A DNA stretch of 6,305 bases from the NCBI GenBank assembly GCA_946481445.1, contig CAMLOA010000125.1, positions 1 through 6,305 of the forward strand. Reading direction: 5' to 3'. The notes beneath the pieces were generated by a model. That model searched no databases and was not told the DNA's origin. It was given only the letters and a program-made list of their open reading frames with translations. Source of the DNA: an uncultured Devosia sp. Its GTDB lineage: Bacteria > Pseudomonadota > Alphaproteobacteria > Rhizobiales > Devosiaceae. Position 1 is the stretch's first letter. Every line of letters starts with the position of its first letter. Below are positions 1 to 4,970 of this stretch, one piece after another. A program made the position numbers and the translations under genes.

Positions 1-537
1 GGCCACGTCCAGCCAGCGGTCGATCTCCTCGCCCCGCAGGATGGCCGGCATGCGGTCATGCACCGCCGAAAGCTGTGCATTGGCCGGCACGGTGATGGTG
101 GCGACGCTGTCCACCACCTCGCCATTGGGGCCTTCCCAGGTGGCATAGAGCCCGGCCAGCGCCATGGGCGCGCCGTCGGCCATGGTGATGTAATAGGGCT
201 GCTTGGACTTGTCCGGATTGGTGTGCCACTCGAAATAGCCGCTGGCCGGCAGGATGCAGCGCCCATGCTTGACCGCGTCGCGAAAGGCCGGCTTGTCCAC
301 CATGGTCTCGACCCGCGCATTGACCAGCAGGGAAAATTCGCGCGGGTCCTTGACCCAGCCGGGCACCAGACCCCAGCGGGCGAAATGCCCCTCGCGCCGC
401 CCGCCCGTTTCCCAGATGGCCGCCACCGGCTGGGTCGGGGCGATATTGTAGCGCGGCACGATATCGAGCTGGTTGAGGAGCTTGAACAGCTCCACCATCA
501 TTTCGGGCGGCAGGGTACTGGCATAGCGTCCGCACAT
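1..537 (-). CDS. SOS response-associated peptidase (SRAP/YedK/HMCES family), 5' part only
   Basis: This is the first 179 residues of an SRAP protein; E. coli YedK has about 222, so some 45 C-terminal residues lie beyond the left edge. The family shields abasic sites in single-stranded DNA by forming a thiazolidine crosslink through the N-terminal Cys exposed after Met removal. Visible signatures are MCGRY at the start (Cys2), NARVET at 73-78 (Asn73, Arg75, Glu77), ILPASGYFEW at 95-104 (Glu103) and VHDRMP at 159-164 (His160). These correspond to the Cys2, Asn75, Glu105 and His160 active-site set of YedK. The start is fixed by the required Met-Cys and by a purine-rich Shine-Dalgarno (GAGAGGAAGG on the minus strand, about 547-556). 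It is divergent from the Nudix gene across a gap filled by palindromic repeats. Nothing indicates truncation or decay within the window. Confidence 0.95.
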   Translation of the reverse strand, partial: MCGRYASTLPPEMMVELFKLLNQLDIVPRYNIAPTQPVAAIWETGGRREGHFARWGLVPGWVKDPREFSLLVNARVETMVDKPAFRDAVKHGRCILPASGYFEWHTNPDKSKQPYYITMADGAPMALAGLYATWEGPNGEVVDSVATITVPANAQLSAVHDRMPAILRGEEIDRWLDVA

Positions 538-546
538 CGGCGAAAT

Positions 547-556
547 CCTTCCTCTC
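547..556 (-). promoter_or_regulatory. Ribosome binding site of the SRAP gene
   Basis: On the minus strand the bases read GAGAGGAAGG, ending nine bases before the ATG at 537-535. This strong Shine-Dalgarno supports the MCGRY start. Confidence 0.7.
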
Positions 557-575
557 GCCACCAATCTACCACCGG

Positions 576-605
576 GTCATTCCCGCGAAAGCGGGAACCT
601 CTGTT
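576..605 (+). repeat. Palindromic intergenic repeat, copy 1 (left arm of inverted pair)
   Basis: The core 576-599 contains a perfect 7-bp stem, TTCCCGC (580-586) and GCGGGAA (591-597), around a GAAA loop. The same core recurs inverted at 623-646 (one mismatch) and directly at 4974-4997 (identical). It is a REP-like dispersed element of a type widespread in Alphaproteobacteria, recognisable by its spurious translation SFPRKREP. Positions 576-605 pair with 617-646 with only two mismatches in 30, so the two copies together can form one long hairpin with an 11-base loop. Confidence 0.85.
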
Positions 606-616
606 ATGAGAAGCGC

Positions 617-646
617 AACAGGGGTTCCCGCCTTCGCGGGAATGAC
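617..646 (-). repeat. Palindromic intergenic repeat, copy 2 (right arm of inverted pair)
   Basis: This is the reverse complement of copy 1. The 24-base core at 623-646 differs from copy 1 only at the base facing the GAAA loop (GAAG instead of GAAA). Head-to-head REP-like pairs of this sort resemble BIMEs. The pair lies between the two divergent starts, so a transcript from either gene beginning upstream of it would carry the hairpin in its 5' leader. Confidence 0.85.
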
Positions 647-668
647 TCAGAGTGTTCCGACGAATCGC

Positions 669-1082
669 ATGAGCCCGTCCGTGACCACCGATCTCCCCAA
701 TGCCGCCAGCGTCGCCCTCGTACGCGACGGCAAGGTGCTGCTGATCAAGCGCGCCTTCGCGCCCTACCAGAATCTGTGGACCCTGCCCGGGGGCCGCCTC
801 GAGGCCGGCGAGACCATCGAACACTGCGCCATGCGCGAGGTGCAGGAGGAACTCGCCCTCACCATCCGCAATCCGCGGCCCGTGCTGGTGCAGGCGCTGG
901 GTCGCGATGGCGCCTTTCGCCTTGCCGTCTTTGCCACGCGCGACTTTTCAGGGCTGCTGCGCCCCTCCAATGAAATCGCCGATCACAAATGGGTCGATCC
1001 TTCGGCCCTCATTTCCTTCCGCACCACCGCCCGGCTCGATGACGTGATCGCCAGGGCCTTCGCAGTGCTGGGTGCGGAGTGA
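669..1082 (+). CDS. Nudix hydrolase (MutT/ADP-ribose pyrophosphatase-like)
   Basis: A 137-residue single-domain Nudix protein. These enzymes cleave nucleoside diphosphates linked to another moiety, using divalent metal held by the Nudix-box glutamates; the substrate here cannot be read from sequence. The Nudix box spans residues 42-64: Gly42, Glu48, then REVQEELAL with Arg56, Glu57, Glu60 and Glu61. The glycine normally second from the end of the box is Ala63. LWTLPGG just before the box is typical. The frame is open back to an ATG at 606, but that ATG sits in the loop of the repeat pair and its first residues (ATGVPAFAGMT) are repeat-derived, so I prefer ATG 669. Neither start has a convincing Shine-Dalgarno. 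The downstream TIGR02301 gene is co-oriented and probably cotranscribed. Confidence 0.92.
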   Translation: MSPSVTTDLPNAASVALVRDGKVLLIKRAFAPYQNLWTLPGGRLEAGETIEHCAMREVQEELALTIRNPRPVLVQALGRDGAFRLAVFATRDFSGLLRPSNEIADHKWVDPSALISFRTTARLDDVIARAFAVLGAE

Positions 1083-1102
1083 TATGCATCCACTCATGAT
1101 TG

Positions 1103-1167
1103 CACCCCACCCCGCCACACGCTCGATGCCTCACCTCCCTCTCGATGGGGGAGTCCGGGAGGGGGTG
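1103..1167. repeat. Second type of palindromic intergenic element
   Basis: The C-rich outer arm CACCCCACCCC (1103-1113) is nearly the reverse complement of GGGAGGGGGTG (1157-1167), with two mismatches in 11. Between them, CTCCCTC (1135-1141) pairs with GGGGGAG (1147-1153, one G-T pair) around TCGAT. Elements of this shape (CCTCCC...GGGGGAG...GGGAGGGGGTG) are common between genes in Hyphomicrobiales, by recollection. It lies between the Nudix stop and the signal peptide of the next gene and obscures that gene's start. Confidence 0.7.
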
Positions 1168-1563
1168 GAGCCGCAATCTCGGAGCGGGTTGGGCCTGCTC
1201 CGCCGCACGCTCACCGCCGCGTTGCTGGCCCTGAGCCTGCTCGTCTCCCCCGCCCACGCCATCGATCCGCCCTACCAGCGGCAGATGGAGCGGCTGGCCG
1301 AGATCATGGGCAGCCTCTATTTCCTGCAGCCGCTCTGCCAGGCCGGCGATGCCGACTGGCGCGCCGAAATGGCGGAGCTGATCGCGCTCGACGAACCCGA
1401 CGAAGACCGCCGCCAGCGCCTCGCCGGGGCCTTCAATGCCGGCTACACGGCCTTTGCCCGCTTCCACCGCGCCTGCACGCCTGCGGCCCGCGAAGCGCTG
1501 ACTCGGCTGCTGGCCGAGGCCCAGCGCGTGGCGCGGGACATCCACACCCGTTTTGCCGAATAG
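1165..1563 (+). CDS. TIGR02301 (DUF2385) family secreted protein
   Basis: An uncharacterised alphaproteobacterial family that I recognise from the mature region: YQRQMERLAEIMGSLYFLQ, then LCQAGDADWRAEMAELIALD and FNAGYTAFARFHRACTPAA. The two cysteines in these segments could pair in the periplasm (inference). A Sec signal peptide is visible: arginines (LLRR), a hydrophobic stretch (TLTAALLALSLLVSP) and an AHA cleavage site. The frame is open from ATG 1072, which overlaps the Nudix stop, but that start would place about 43 mostly repeat-encoded residues before the signal peptide. More plausible starts are GTG 1165 (GGGGGAG 11 bases upstream) and TTG 1189 (GGAG 4 bases upstream, just past the repeat). 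I list 1165, but only the 3' end is firm. No molecular function is known to me. Confidence 0.85.
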   Translation: MEPQSRSGLGLLRRTLTAALLALSLLVSPAHAIDPPYQRQMERLAEIMGSLYFLQPLCQAGDADWRAEMAELIALDEPDEDRRQRLAGAFNAGYTAFARFHRACTPAAREALTRLLAEAQRVARDIHTRFAE

Positions 1564-1607
1564 GCCGGCGTGCCCGCGCCTTCCTCCGTACAATCGCGCA
1601 CAACCCG

Positions 1608-1622
1608 TTAACCTTCGGGTTA
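1608..1622 (+). promoter_or_regulatory. Candidate CtrA-like box / small TTCG hairpin
   Basis: TTAA (1608-1611), seven bases, then GTTA (1619-1622) matches the alphaproteobacterial CtrA box TTAA-N7-TTAA in seven of eight positions. The same bases form a 5-bp hairpin (TAACC/GGTTA) closed by TTCG. It lies 45 bases upstream of the 1667 start, a position compatible with a promoter. This is a motif match only. Confidence 0.25.
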
Positions 1623-1666
1623 CTTCCTGCGCGCCTCGGCGCCCCGGCCATGCTAACCCGTCGCTC

Positions 1667-1945
1667 ATGACCGCGAGCAAGACCCTGTTCACAACCGCAT
1701 CCGGCCACGGCCCGTTCGAACGCGACCAAGGCGAGCGCCAGCTCGCGCTCGAATATCTAGCCGAAGCCTGGAACGAGGCCGAGGACGACGGCGTGCAGAG
1801 CGCCGCCCTTGCCCATGCGAGCCTGTTCGCGGCGCTGGCCACCTTCGTCAAGATGCATGGCGACGAAGCCACTGCCGATCTCATCGAGCTCCTGCCCGAT
1901 CGCATCCGCTCGGGTGAATACAACCTCGACCGCATCCTGCAGTAG
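1667..1945 (+). CDS. Conserved hypothetical protein, 92 aa, helical
   Basis: An acidic protein with no signal peptide or membrane segment. Residues about 20-75 look helical, with EYLAEAWNEAEDDGV, then AALAHASLFAALATFVKMHG, and a C-terminal LIELLPDRIRSGEY segment. I recall similar small proteins in other Rhizobiales (AWNEA..DGV, AALFAAL, RIRSGE) but know no function or named family. The frame is open back to ATG 1553 inside the preceding gene; those 38 extra residues are proline/arginine-rich and look non-coding, so ATG 1667 is chosen even though no Shine-Dalgarno precedes it. It may be weakly translated, leaderless, or coupled in some other way. It is co-oriented with its neighbours, 103 bases after the TIGR02301 gene. 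Confidence 0.8.
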   Translation: MTASKTLFTTASGHGPFERDQGERQLALEYLAEAWNEAEDDGVQSAALAHASLFAALATFVKMHGDEATADLIELLPDRIRSGEYNLDRILQ

Positions 1946-1987
1946 ATCTGCCTCTTTCGAGTCCTGGCCTGATGCCCATCCTTCCCC

Positions 1988-2017
1988 GGGTCATTCCGGC
2001 GCAGGCAGGAATCCAGG
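1988..2017 (+). repeat. Palindromic intergenic repeat, diverged copy
   Basis: GGGTCATTCC at 1988-1997 followed by GGCGCAGGCAGGAATCC is the GTCATTCC...GGAATCC subtype of the same broad repeat class. It has a GCGCAGGC centre rather than GCGAAAGC and a weaker stem. Its reverse-strand translation gives the familiar DSCLRRND peptide. It sits between the stop at 1945 and the start at 2122. Confidence 0.65.
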
Positions 2018-2038
2018 TCCGCATCCGCCCACAAGCTC

Positions 2039-2060
2039 CGATCGCCAATGCGGGCGATCG
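2039..2060. repeat. Perfect 8-bp inverted repeat (hairpin)
   Basis: CGATCGCC (2039-2046) and GGCGATCG (2053-2060) are perfect reverse complements around a six-base loop. No T-run follows, so it is not a classical intrinsic terminator. It could be an operator for the downstream secreted-protein gene or an RNA hairpin in its leader. Confidence 0.5.
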
Positions 2061-2098
2061 AGACAGCCTTGCCAGCGGCGGTCCTATGGGCAAGATGA

Positions 2099-2114
2099 CC
2101 TCCGCCCACGGAGG
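2099..2114 (+). promoter_or_regulatory. Hairpin that masks the Shine-Dalgarno of the 2122 gene
   Basis: CCTCCG (2099-2104), loop CCCA (2105-2108) and CGGAGG (2109-2114) form a perfect 6-bp stem. The GGAGG at 2110-2114 is the Shine-Dalgarno, seven bases before ATG 2122, and is wholly inside the right arm, so in mRNA it would be paired with an anti-Shine-Dalgarno-like CCUCC. The pairing is direct from sequence; a role in translational control is inference. Confidence 0.55.
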
Positions 2115-2121
2115 ACATGCC

Positions 2122-2676
2122 ATGCGTCTGCTCGCCACCACCCTGATTGCCCTGCTTCTGATCGCCCCCGCCCAGGCACAGGATGACGTCGAGACCTATG
2201 CCTATCCCGAATACATCGTCAGCAATGACCTCTCGGCCCTCCCCCCTGCGGTCGCCGCCACGCGGCAGAAGCTGATCGACGCTGCGCTGAGCGGCGATAT
2301 CGAGAACCTCCGTCCCATCGTGGAAGCGCAGGAGTTTCCGCCCACCGTCAGCTATGGCGGGCCGGATGATGCGGTGGATTACCTCAAGACCTATTCGGCC
2401 GATGGCGCCGGCATCGAAAACCTCGCCATCCTGCTTGAACTGCTTGAGGCCCCCTACGCCATCTTCGACAGCGCCAGCGACGACCCCAGCTATGTCTGGC
2501 CGTATCTGGCCGTGGTGGAGGACCTGTCCGCCCTCACCGCGACCGAAAAGCTCGACGCCTACCGCATCCTCACCGCCGAGCAGCTCCAGGAGCTGGTTGA
2601 CCTCGAAGCCTGGTACTACTGGCGCGTCTATATCGGCAAGGACGGCGAATGGCAGGCCTTCGTCGCGGGGGATTGA
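2122..2676 (+). CDS. Conserved hypothetical secreted protein, 184 aa
   Basis: It opens with a clear Sec signal peptide (MRLLATTLIALLLIAPAQA, cleavage after AQA near residue 19), so the product is probably periplasmic. The mature part includes SALPPAVAATRQKLIDAA, a GDIENLRPIVEA segment, an acidic middle rich in LAILLELLEAPY, SYVWPYLAVV, and a closing WYYWRVYIGKDGEWQAFVAGD, a beta-strand-like ending rich in aromatics. I recall relatives in other Rhizobiales with the same ALPPAVAATRQ and YVWPY stretches, but know no function. ATG 2122 is chosen because it follows GGAGG by seven bases and directly starts the signal peptide; ATGs at 2086 and 2095 are in frame but lack a good ribosome binding site. 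That Shine-Dalgarno is inside a hairpin, which may limit translation. Confidence 0.85.
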   Translation: MRLLATTLIALLLIAPAQAQDDVETYAYPEYIVSNDLSALPPAVAATRQKLIDAALSGDIENLRPIVEAQEFPPTVSYGGPDDAVDYLKTYSADGAGIENLAILLELLEAPYAIFDSASDDPSYVWPYLAVVEDLSALTATEKLDAYRILTAEQLQELVDLEAWYYWRVYIGKDGEWQAFVAGD

Positions 2677-2738
2677 GGCAGTCGGTGTAAGGCAGGCGCA
2701 CCAATAGGCGCCCCCCGGTCGCGCGCGAGATCTCCCCC

Positions 2739-2767
2739 TTGAACCCGTGGTACCTGTGAACTAAGTT
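2739..2767 (+). promoter_or_regulatory. Candidate promoter of the toxin-antitoxin operon
   Basis: TTGAAC (2739-2744) resembles a -35 box and, after a 17-base spacer, TAAGTT (2762-2767) is a weak -10. The -10 would lie inside the first operator palindrome, so bound antitoxin would occlude RNA polymerase. The hexamers are imperfect; position and logic are the main support. Confidence 0.35.
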
Positions 2768-2784
2768 CATTGAACTAAGTTCAT
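2757..2784 (+). promoter_or_regulatory. Twin palindromic operator upstream of the antitoxin
   Basis: The 14-mer TGAACTAAGTTCAT occurs twice with no gap (2757-2770 and 2771-2784). Each copy holds a perfect palindrome, TGAACT-A-AGTTCA. Type II antitoxins of the Phd class commonly repress their own operon by binding paired palindromes just upstream, with the toxin acting as co-repressor or derepressor according to ratio. The spacing of the two palindromes (14 bp centre to centre, about 1.3 helical turns) would allow two adjacent dimers. The ribosome binding site AGGTGAG (2786-2792) follows immediately. Confidence 0.75.
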
Positions 2785-2797
2785 CAGGTGAGCGCAA

Positions 2798-3040
2798 ATG
2801 GTTCGGACCGTCAATATCCACGATGCCAAGACCCATTTGTCGCGCCTCGTCGATCAGGCCGCAAAGGGCGAGCCGTTCATCATTGCCAAGGCCGGCAAAC
2901 CGATGGTCAAGGTAGTCCCGCTCGATCAGCCTGCGACGACCACGCGTCTGGGCTTCATGAGTGGGCAGTTCACCGTGCCGGACGACTTCGACCGCATGGG
3001 ACAGGCCGAAATCGAAGACATGTTCGGCCTCGACCCGTGA
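2798..3040 (+). CDS. Phd/YefM family antitoxin (type II toxin-antitoxin)
   Basis: An 80-residue antitoxin. Residues 4-42 form the Phd/YefM DNA-binding fold, with the family signature TVNIHDAKTHLSRLVDQAAK, then GEPFIIAKAGKPMVKVVPLD. The tail (about 45-80, ending GQAEIEDMFGLDP) is acidic, as expected for the flexible segment that wraps and inactivates the toxin. It presumably binds the twin palindromes upstream to repress the operon. ATG 2798 is supported by AGGTGAG at 2786-2792. Its last four bases overlap the GTG start of the toxin, so the two are translationally coupled and the antitoxin is made first. Pairing a Phd-type antitoxin with a PIN toxin is a known arrangement. Confidence 0.93.
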   Translation: MVRTVNIHDAKTHLSRLVDQAAKGEPFIIAKAGKPMVKVVPLDQPATTTRLGFMSGQFTVPDDFDRMGQAEIEDMFGLDP

Positions 3041-3423
3041 AGGTCCTGCTCGACACACACCTCCTGCTCTGGGCCGCCGCAGAACCACACCGCCTGCCCG
3101 AAGCCGTCCGCACTCTGCTGGAACAGTCCGACACCGAGCCGGTCTTCAGCGCCGCCAGCCTCTGGGAAGTCGCCATCAAGCGCGGGCTCGATCGCCCCGA
3201 TTTCCAGCTCGACCCGCGCCTGCTGCGCCGGGGTCTGCTCGACAATGGCTACCTGGAACTGCCCGTAACCGGCGAACATGCCGTGGCCGTGGCCGACCTG
3301 CCGCCGATCCACAAGGACCCGTTCGACCGCATGCTCATTGCTCAGGCGCTGACGTCGGGAATCGAATTGTTGACGGCGGATGAGGTGGTTTCGCGATATA
3401 CTGGGCCGATCCGGCTGGTGTAG
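3037..3423 (+). CDS. PIN-domain VapC-like toxin ribonuclease
   Basis: A 128-residue single PIN domain. Such toxins are Mg-dependent ribonucleases, often cutting tRNA or rRNA; the target here is unknown. The acidic active-site residues are all present: Asp6 in KVLLDTHLLLW, Glu44 in SAASLWEVAIK, Asp97 in HKDPFDRMLIAQA and Asp115 in LLTADE, so the toxin looks intact. The DTHxLLW start and HKDPFDRxLIAQA motif place it in the COG3744-like group of VapC toxins. The start is GTG 3037, overlapping the antitoxin stop by four bases (GTGA). The frame is open further upstream, but starts there would lie inside the antitoxin and precede the conserved N-terminus. Confidence 0.93.
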   Translation: MKVLLDTHLLLWAAAEPHRLPEAVRTLLEQSDTEPVFSAASLWEVAIKRGLDRPDFQLDPRLLRRGLLDNGYLELPVTGEHAVAVADLPPIHKDPFDRMLIAQALTSGIELLTADEVVSRYTGPIRLV

Positions 3424-3440
3424 GGGAAGGGACTCCGAGC

Positions 3441-3560
3441 CGGCTTGTCATTGCCGGTCAGGCCAAGGCTCGCAACCTGCCCCTGGTCACCAACAATACC
3501 GCAGAACTCTCGAGGGTCGCGGGCCTGCAGATCGAGGACTGGTCCGCGAGCCCACTATAG
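3441..3560 (+). pseudogene. Remnant of a second VapC toxin (C-terminal end)
   Basis: A different frame from the intact toxin encodes LVIAGQAKARNLPLVTNN, then TAELSRVAGLQIEDWSASPL and a stop at 3558-3560. This is the typical C-terminus of another VapC group (xxIAAxAxxxGLTLVTNNTxEFxRVxGLxxEDW). About 39 residues remain of an expected 130 or so; the N-terminal PIN motifs are gone, and the acidic residue expected just before LVIAG is missing. GTP at 3429-3437 in the same frame could be a further scrap of homology. No antitoxin partner and no start or ribosome binding site is visible. It is best read as a decayed toxin left by deletion or recombination at this toxin-antitoxin site, ending 20 bases before the convergent amidohydrolase gene. 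Confidence 0.8.
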
Positions 3561-3580
3561 GCACCTGCACCGAATGCGGC

Positions 3581-4903
3581 TCAGGACAACGCCTCCAGAA
3601 ACCGCATCGGCTGCCCCACGCTCGGCGTCACCAGTTCGCCCTGCCACATAACCCGGTGACCCCGCACCACCGTGCCGACGGGCCAGCCGGTCACCGTCAC
3701 CCCGTCATAGGGCGTCCAGCCGACGCGGGACTTGACCCATTGATTGGTGATGGTCTCGCGGCGCTTCAAATCCACCACGGTCAGGTCGGCGTCATAGCCC
3801 ACGGCGATCCGCCCCTTACCGGCAATGCCGAACAGGCGATTGGGGCCATGGCTGGTCATGTCCACGAAGCGCTGGAGGCTTAGCCGCCCGGCATTGACGT
3901 GATCCAGCATGGTCGGCACCAGCGTCTGCACGCCCGTCATGCCGGAATGGCTTGCCGGATAGGCATGGTCCTTTTCCTCGCGCGTATGCGGCGCATGATC
4001 GGAGCCCAGGATATCGGCCACGCCATTGGCGACACCCTTCCAGATGCCCTCGCGATGGGCCTTGTCGCGCACCGGCGGGTTCATCTGCACATAGGTGCCG
4101 AGCCGGTCATAGGCAGTCTCGTCCAGCGTAAGGTGGTGCGGCGTCACCTCCACGCTGGCCACATCCTTGTGGTCGGCCAGGAACACCATTTCCTCGGCGG
4201 TAGAAATGTGCAGCACATGGATGCGTTTGCCCGTCTTGTGTGCCAGCGCCACCAGGCGCTTGGTGCAGTTGAGCGCCACTTCGGGCGAGCGCCAGACCGG
4301 GTGGCTCGACGGGTCGCCGGGGACGCGCAGGTGCTTGCGCTCTTCGAGCATGTATTCGTCTTCCGAGTGGAAGGCGGCGCGGCGCGAGATCGCCCGCAAT
4401 ATGGCTTCCACCCCGGCATCGTCCTGCACCAGCAGCGAGCCGGTGGACGAGCCCATGAACACTTTCACGCCGGCGCACCCGGGCAGCTTTTCCAGCAGGG
4501 GCAGCTCACCCACATTCTCGTGCGTGCCGCCGATATAGAAGGCGAAGTCGCAATGCATGCGCTTGGTGCCTGCTGCGATCTTGGCCTCGAAAGTCTCGCG
4601 GGTCGTCGTCAAAGGATTGGTATTGGGCATTTCGAACACGCCCGTCACCCCGCCCATGACGGCACTGAGCGACCCCGATTCCAGGTCCTCCTTGTGCGTC
4701 AGCCCCGGCTCGCGGAAATGCACCTGCGTATCGATGACGCCGGGCAGGATGTGGAGGCCCCTGCAGTCCACGACGTCTGCCGCGTCGCCAACAATCGTGC
4801 CGAGCGCGGCGATGCGGCCGTCCTTGACCGCGATATCGGCCAGGCCTTCGCCATCGTGGTTGACCAGTGTCGCATTCTTGAAAATCGTGTCGTACTGCGC
4901 CAT
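3581..4903 (-). CDS. pyrC: Dihydroorotase-family amidohydrolase (PyrC-like), altered HxH motif
   Basis: A 440-residue amidohydrolase resembling the long alphaproteobacterial dihydroorotases. Dihydroorotase closes carbamoyl-aspartate to dihydroorotate in pyrimidine synthesis (cytoplasm). Landmarks: small N-terminal beta segment, LPGVIDTQVHFREPG (53-67), FEMPNTNP (90-97), GVKVFMGSSTG (145-155; Lys147 for carboxylation), AFHSEDE (His179), HVLHIST (His232), EVTPHHLTL, DILGSDHAPHT (Asp302), and C-terminal GRIAVGYDADLTVVDL. All metal ligands are present except the first His of HxH, which is Gln60 (CAG, 4724-4726); His62 and Arg64 remain. I believe relatives in this clade share the Gln but could not check. 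The product could therefore be a variant dihydroorotase, a non-catalytic partner, or an enzyme on a related cyclic amide. ATG 4903 follows GGAG (4912-4915) by eight bases; the frame extends to 5074 but crosses the repeat and the neighbouring gene's start. Confidence 0.9.
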   Translation of the reverse strand: MAQYDTIFKNATLVNHDGEGLADIAVKDGRIAALGTIVGDAADVVDCRGLHILPGVIDTQVHFREPGLTHKEDLESGSLSAVMGGVTGVFEMPNTNPLTTTRETFEAKIAAGTKRMHCDFAFYIGGTHENVGELPLLEKLPGCAGVKVFMGSSTGSLLVQDDAGVEAILRAISRRAAFHSEDEYMLEERKHLRVPGDPSSHPVWRSPEVALNCTKRLVALAHKTGKRIHVLHISTAEEMVFLADHKDVASVEVTPHHLTLDETAYDRLGTYVQMNPPVRDKAHREGIWKGVANGVADILGSDHAPHTREEKDHAYPASHSGMTGVQTLVPTMLDHVNAGRLSLQRFVDMTSHGPNRLFGIAGKGRIAVGYDADLTVVDLKRRETITNQWVKSRVGWTPYDGVTVTGWPVGTVVRGHRVMWQGELVTPSVGQPMRFLEALS

Positions 4904-4970
4904 GTCTCGTGCTCCGGGCCGGTCCGGTCCGGTTCTAGAAGCTGACGGGCTTGCCTGTCCATCCCACCTC

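Noticed and set aside
56..535. Minus-strand open frame starting MRTLCQYPAA
   Set aside because: It is a shifted frame of the SRAP gene; the true frame begins MCGRY at 537 and carries all catalytic motifs.
1009..2118. Long minus-strand open frame (369 codons)
   Set aside because: It is antisense to the Nudix, TIGR02301 and 92-residue genes, and its protein is low-complexity Arg/Gly/Ala with repeat-derived DSCLRRND. High GC makes such shadow frames common.
2695..2712. Possible terminator after the secreted-protein gene (GGCGC/GCGCC)
   Set aside because: Five-base stem, eight-base loop and followed by C-rich rather than T-rich sequence.
2719..2734. Palindromes TCGCGCGCGA and GAGATCTC in the gap before the toxin-antitoxin operon
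   Set aside because: Short self-complementary GC-rich runs are expected by chance here, and there is no T-run or conserved partner to suggest a terminator.
2788..3036. Upstream extension of the toxin frame
   Set aside because: It overlaps the antitoxin gene, and the conserved PIN N-terminus (KVLLDTHLLLW) begins right at GTG 3037.
3899..4945. Long plus-strand open frame (348 codons)
   Set aside because: It is the antisense shadow of the amidohydrolase gene, His/Arg/Gly-rich with no recognisable domain.
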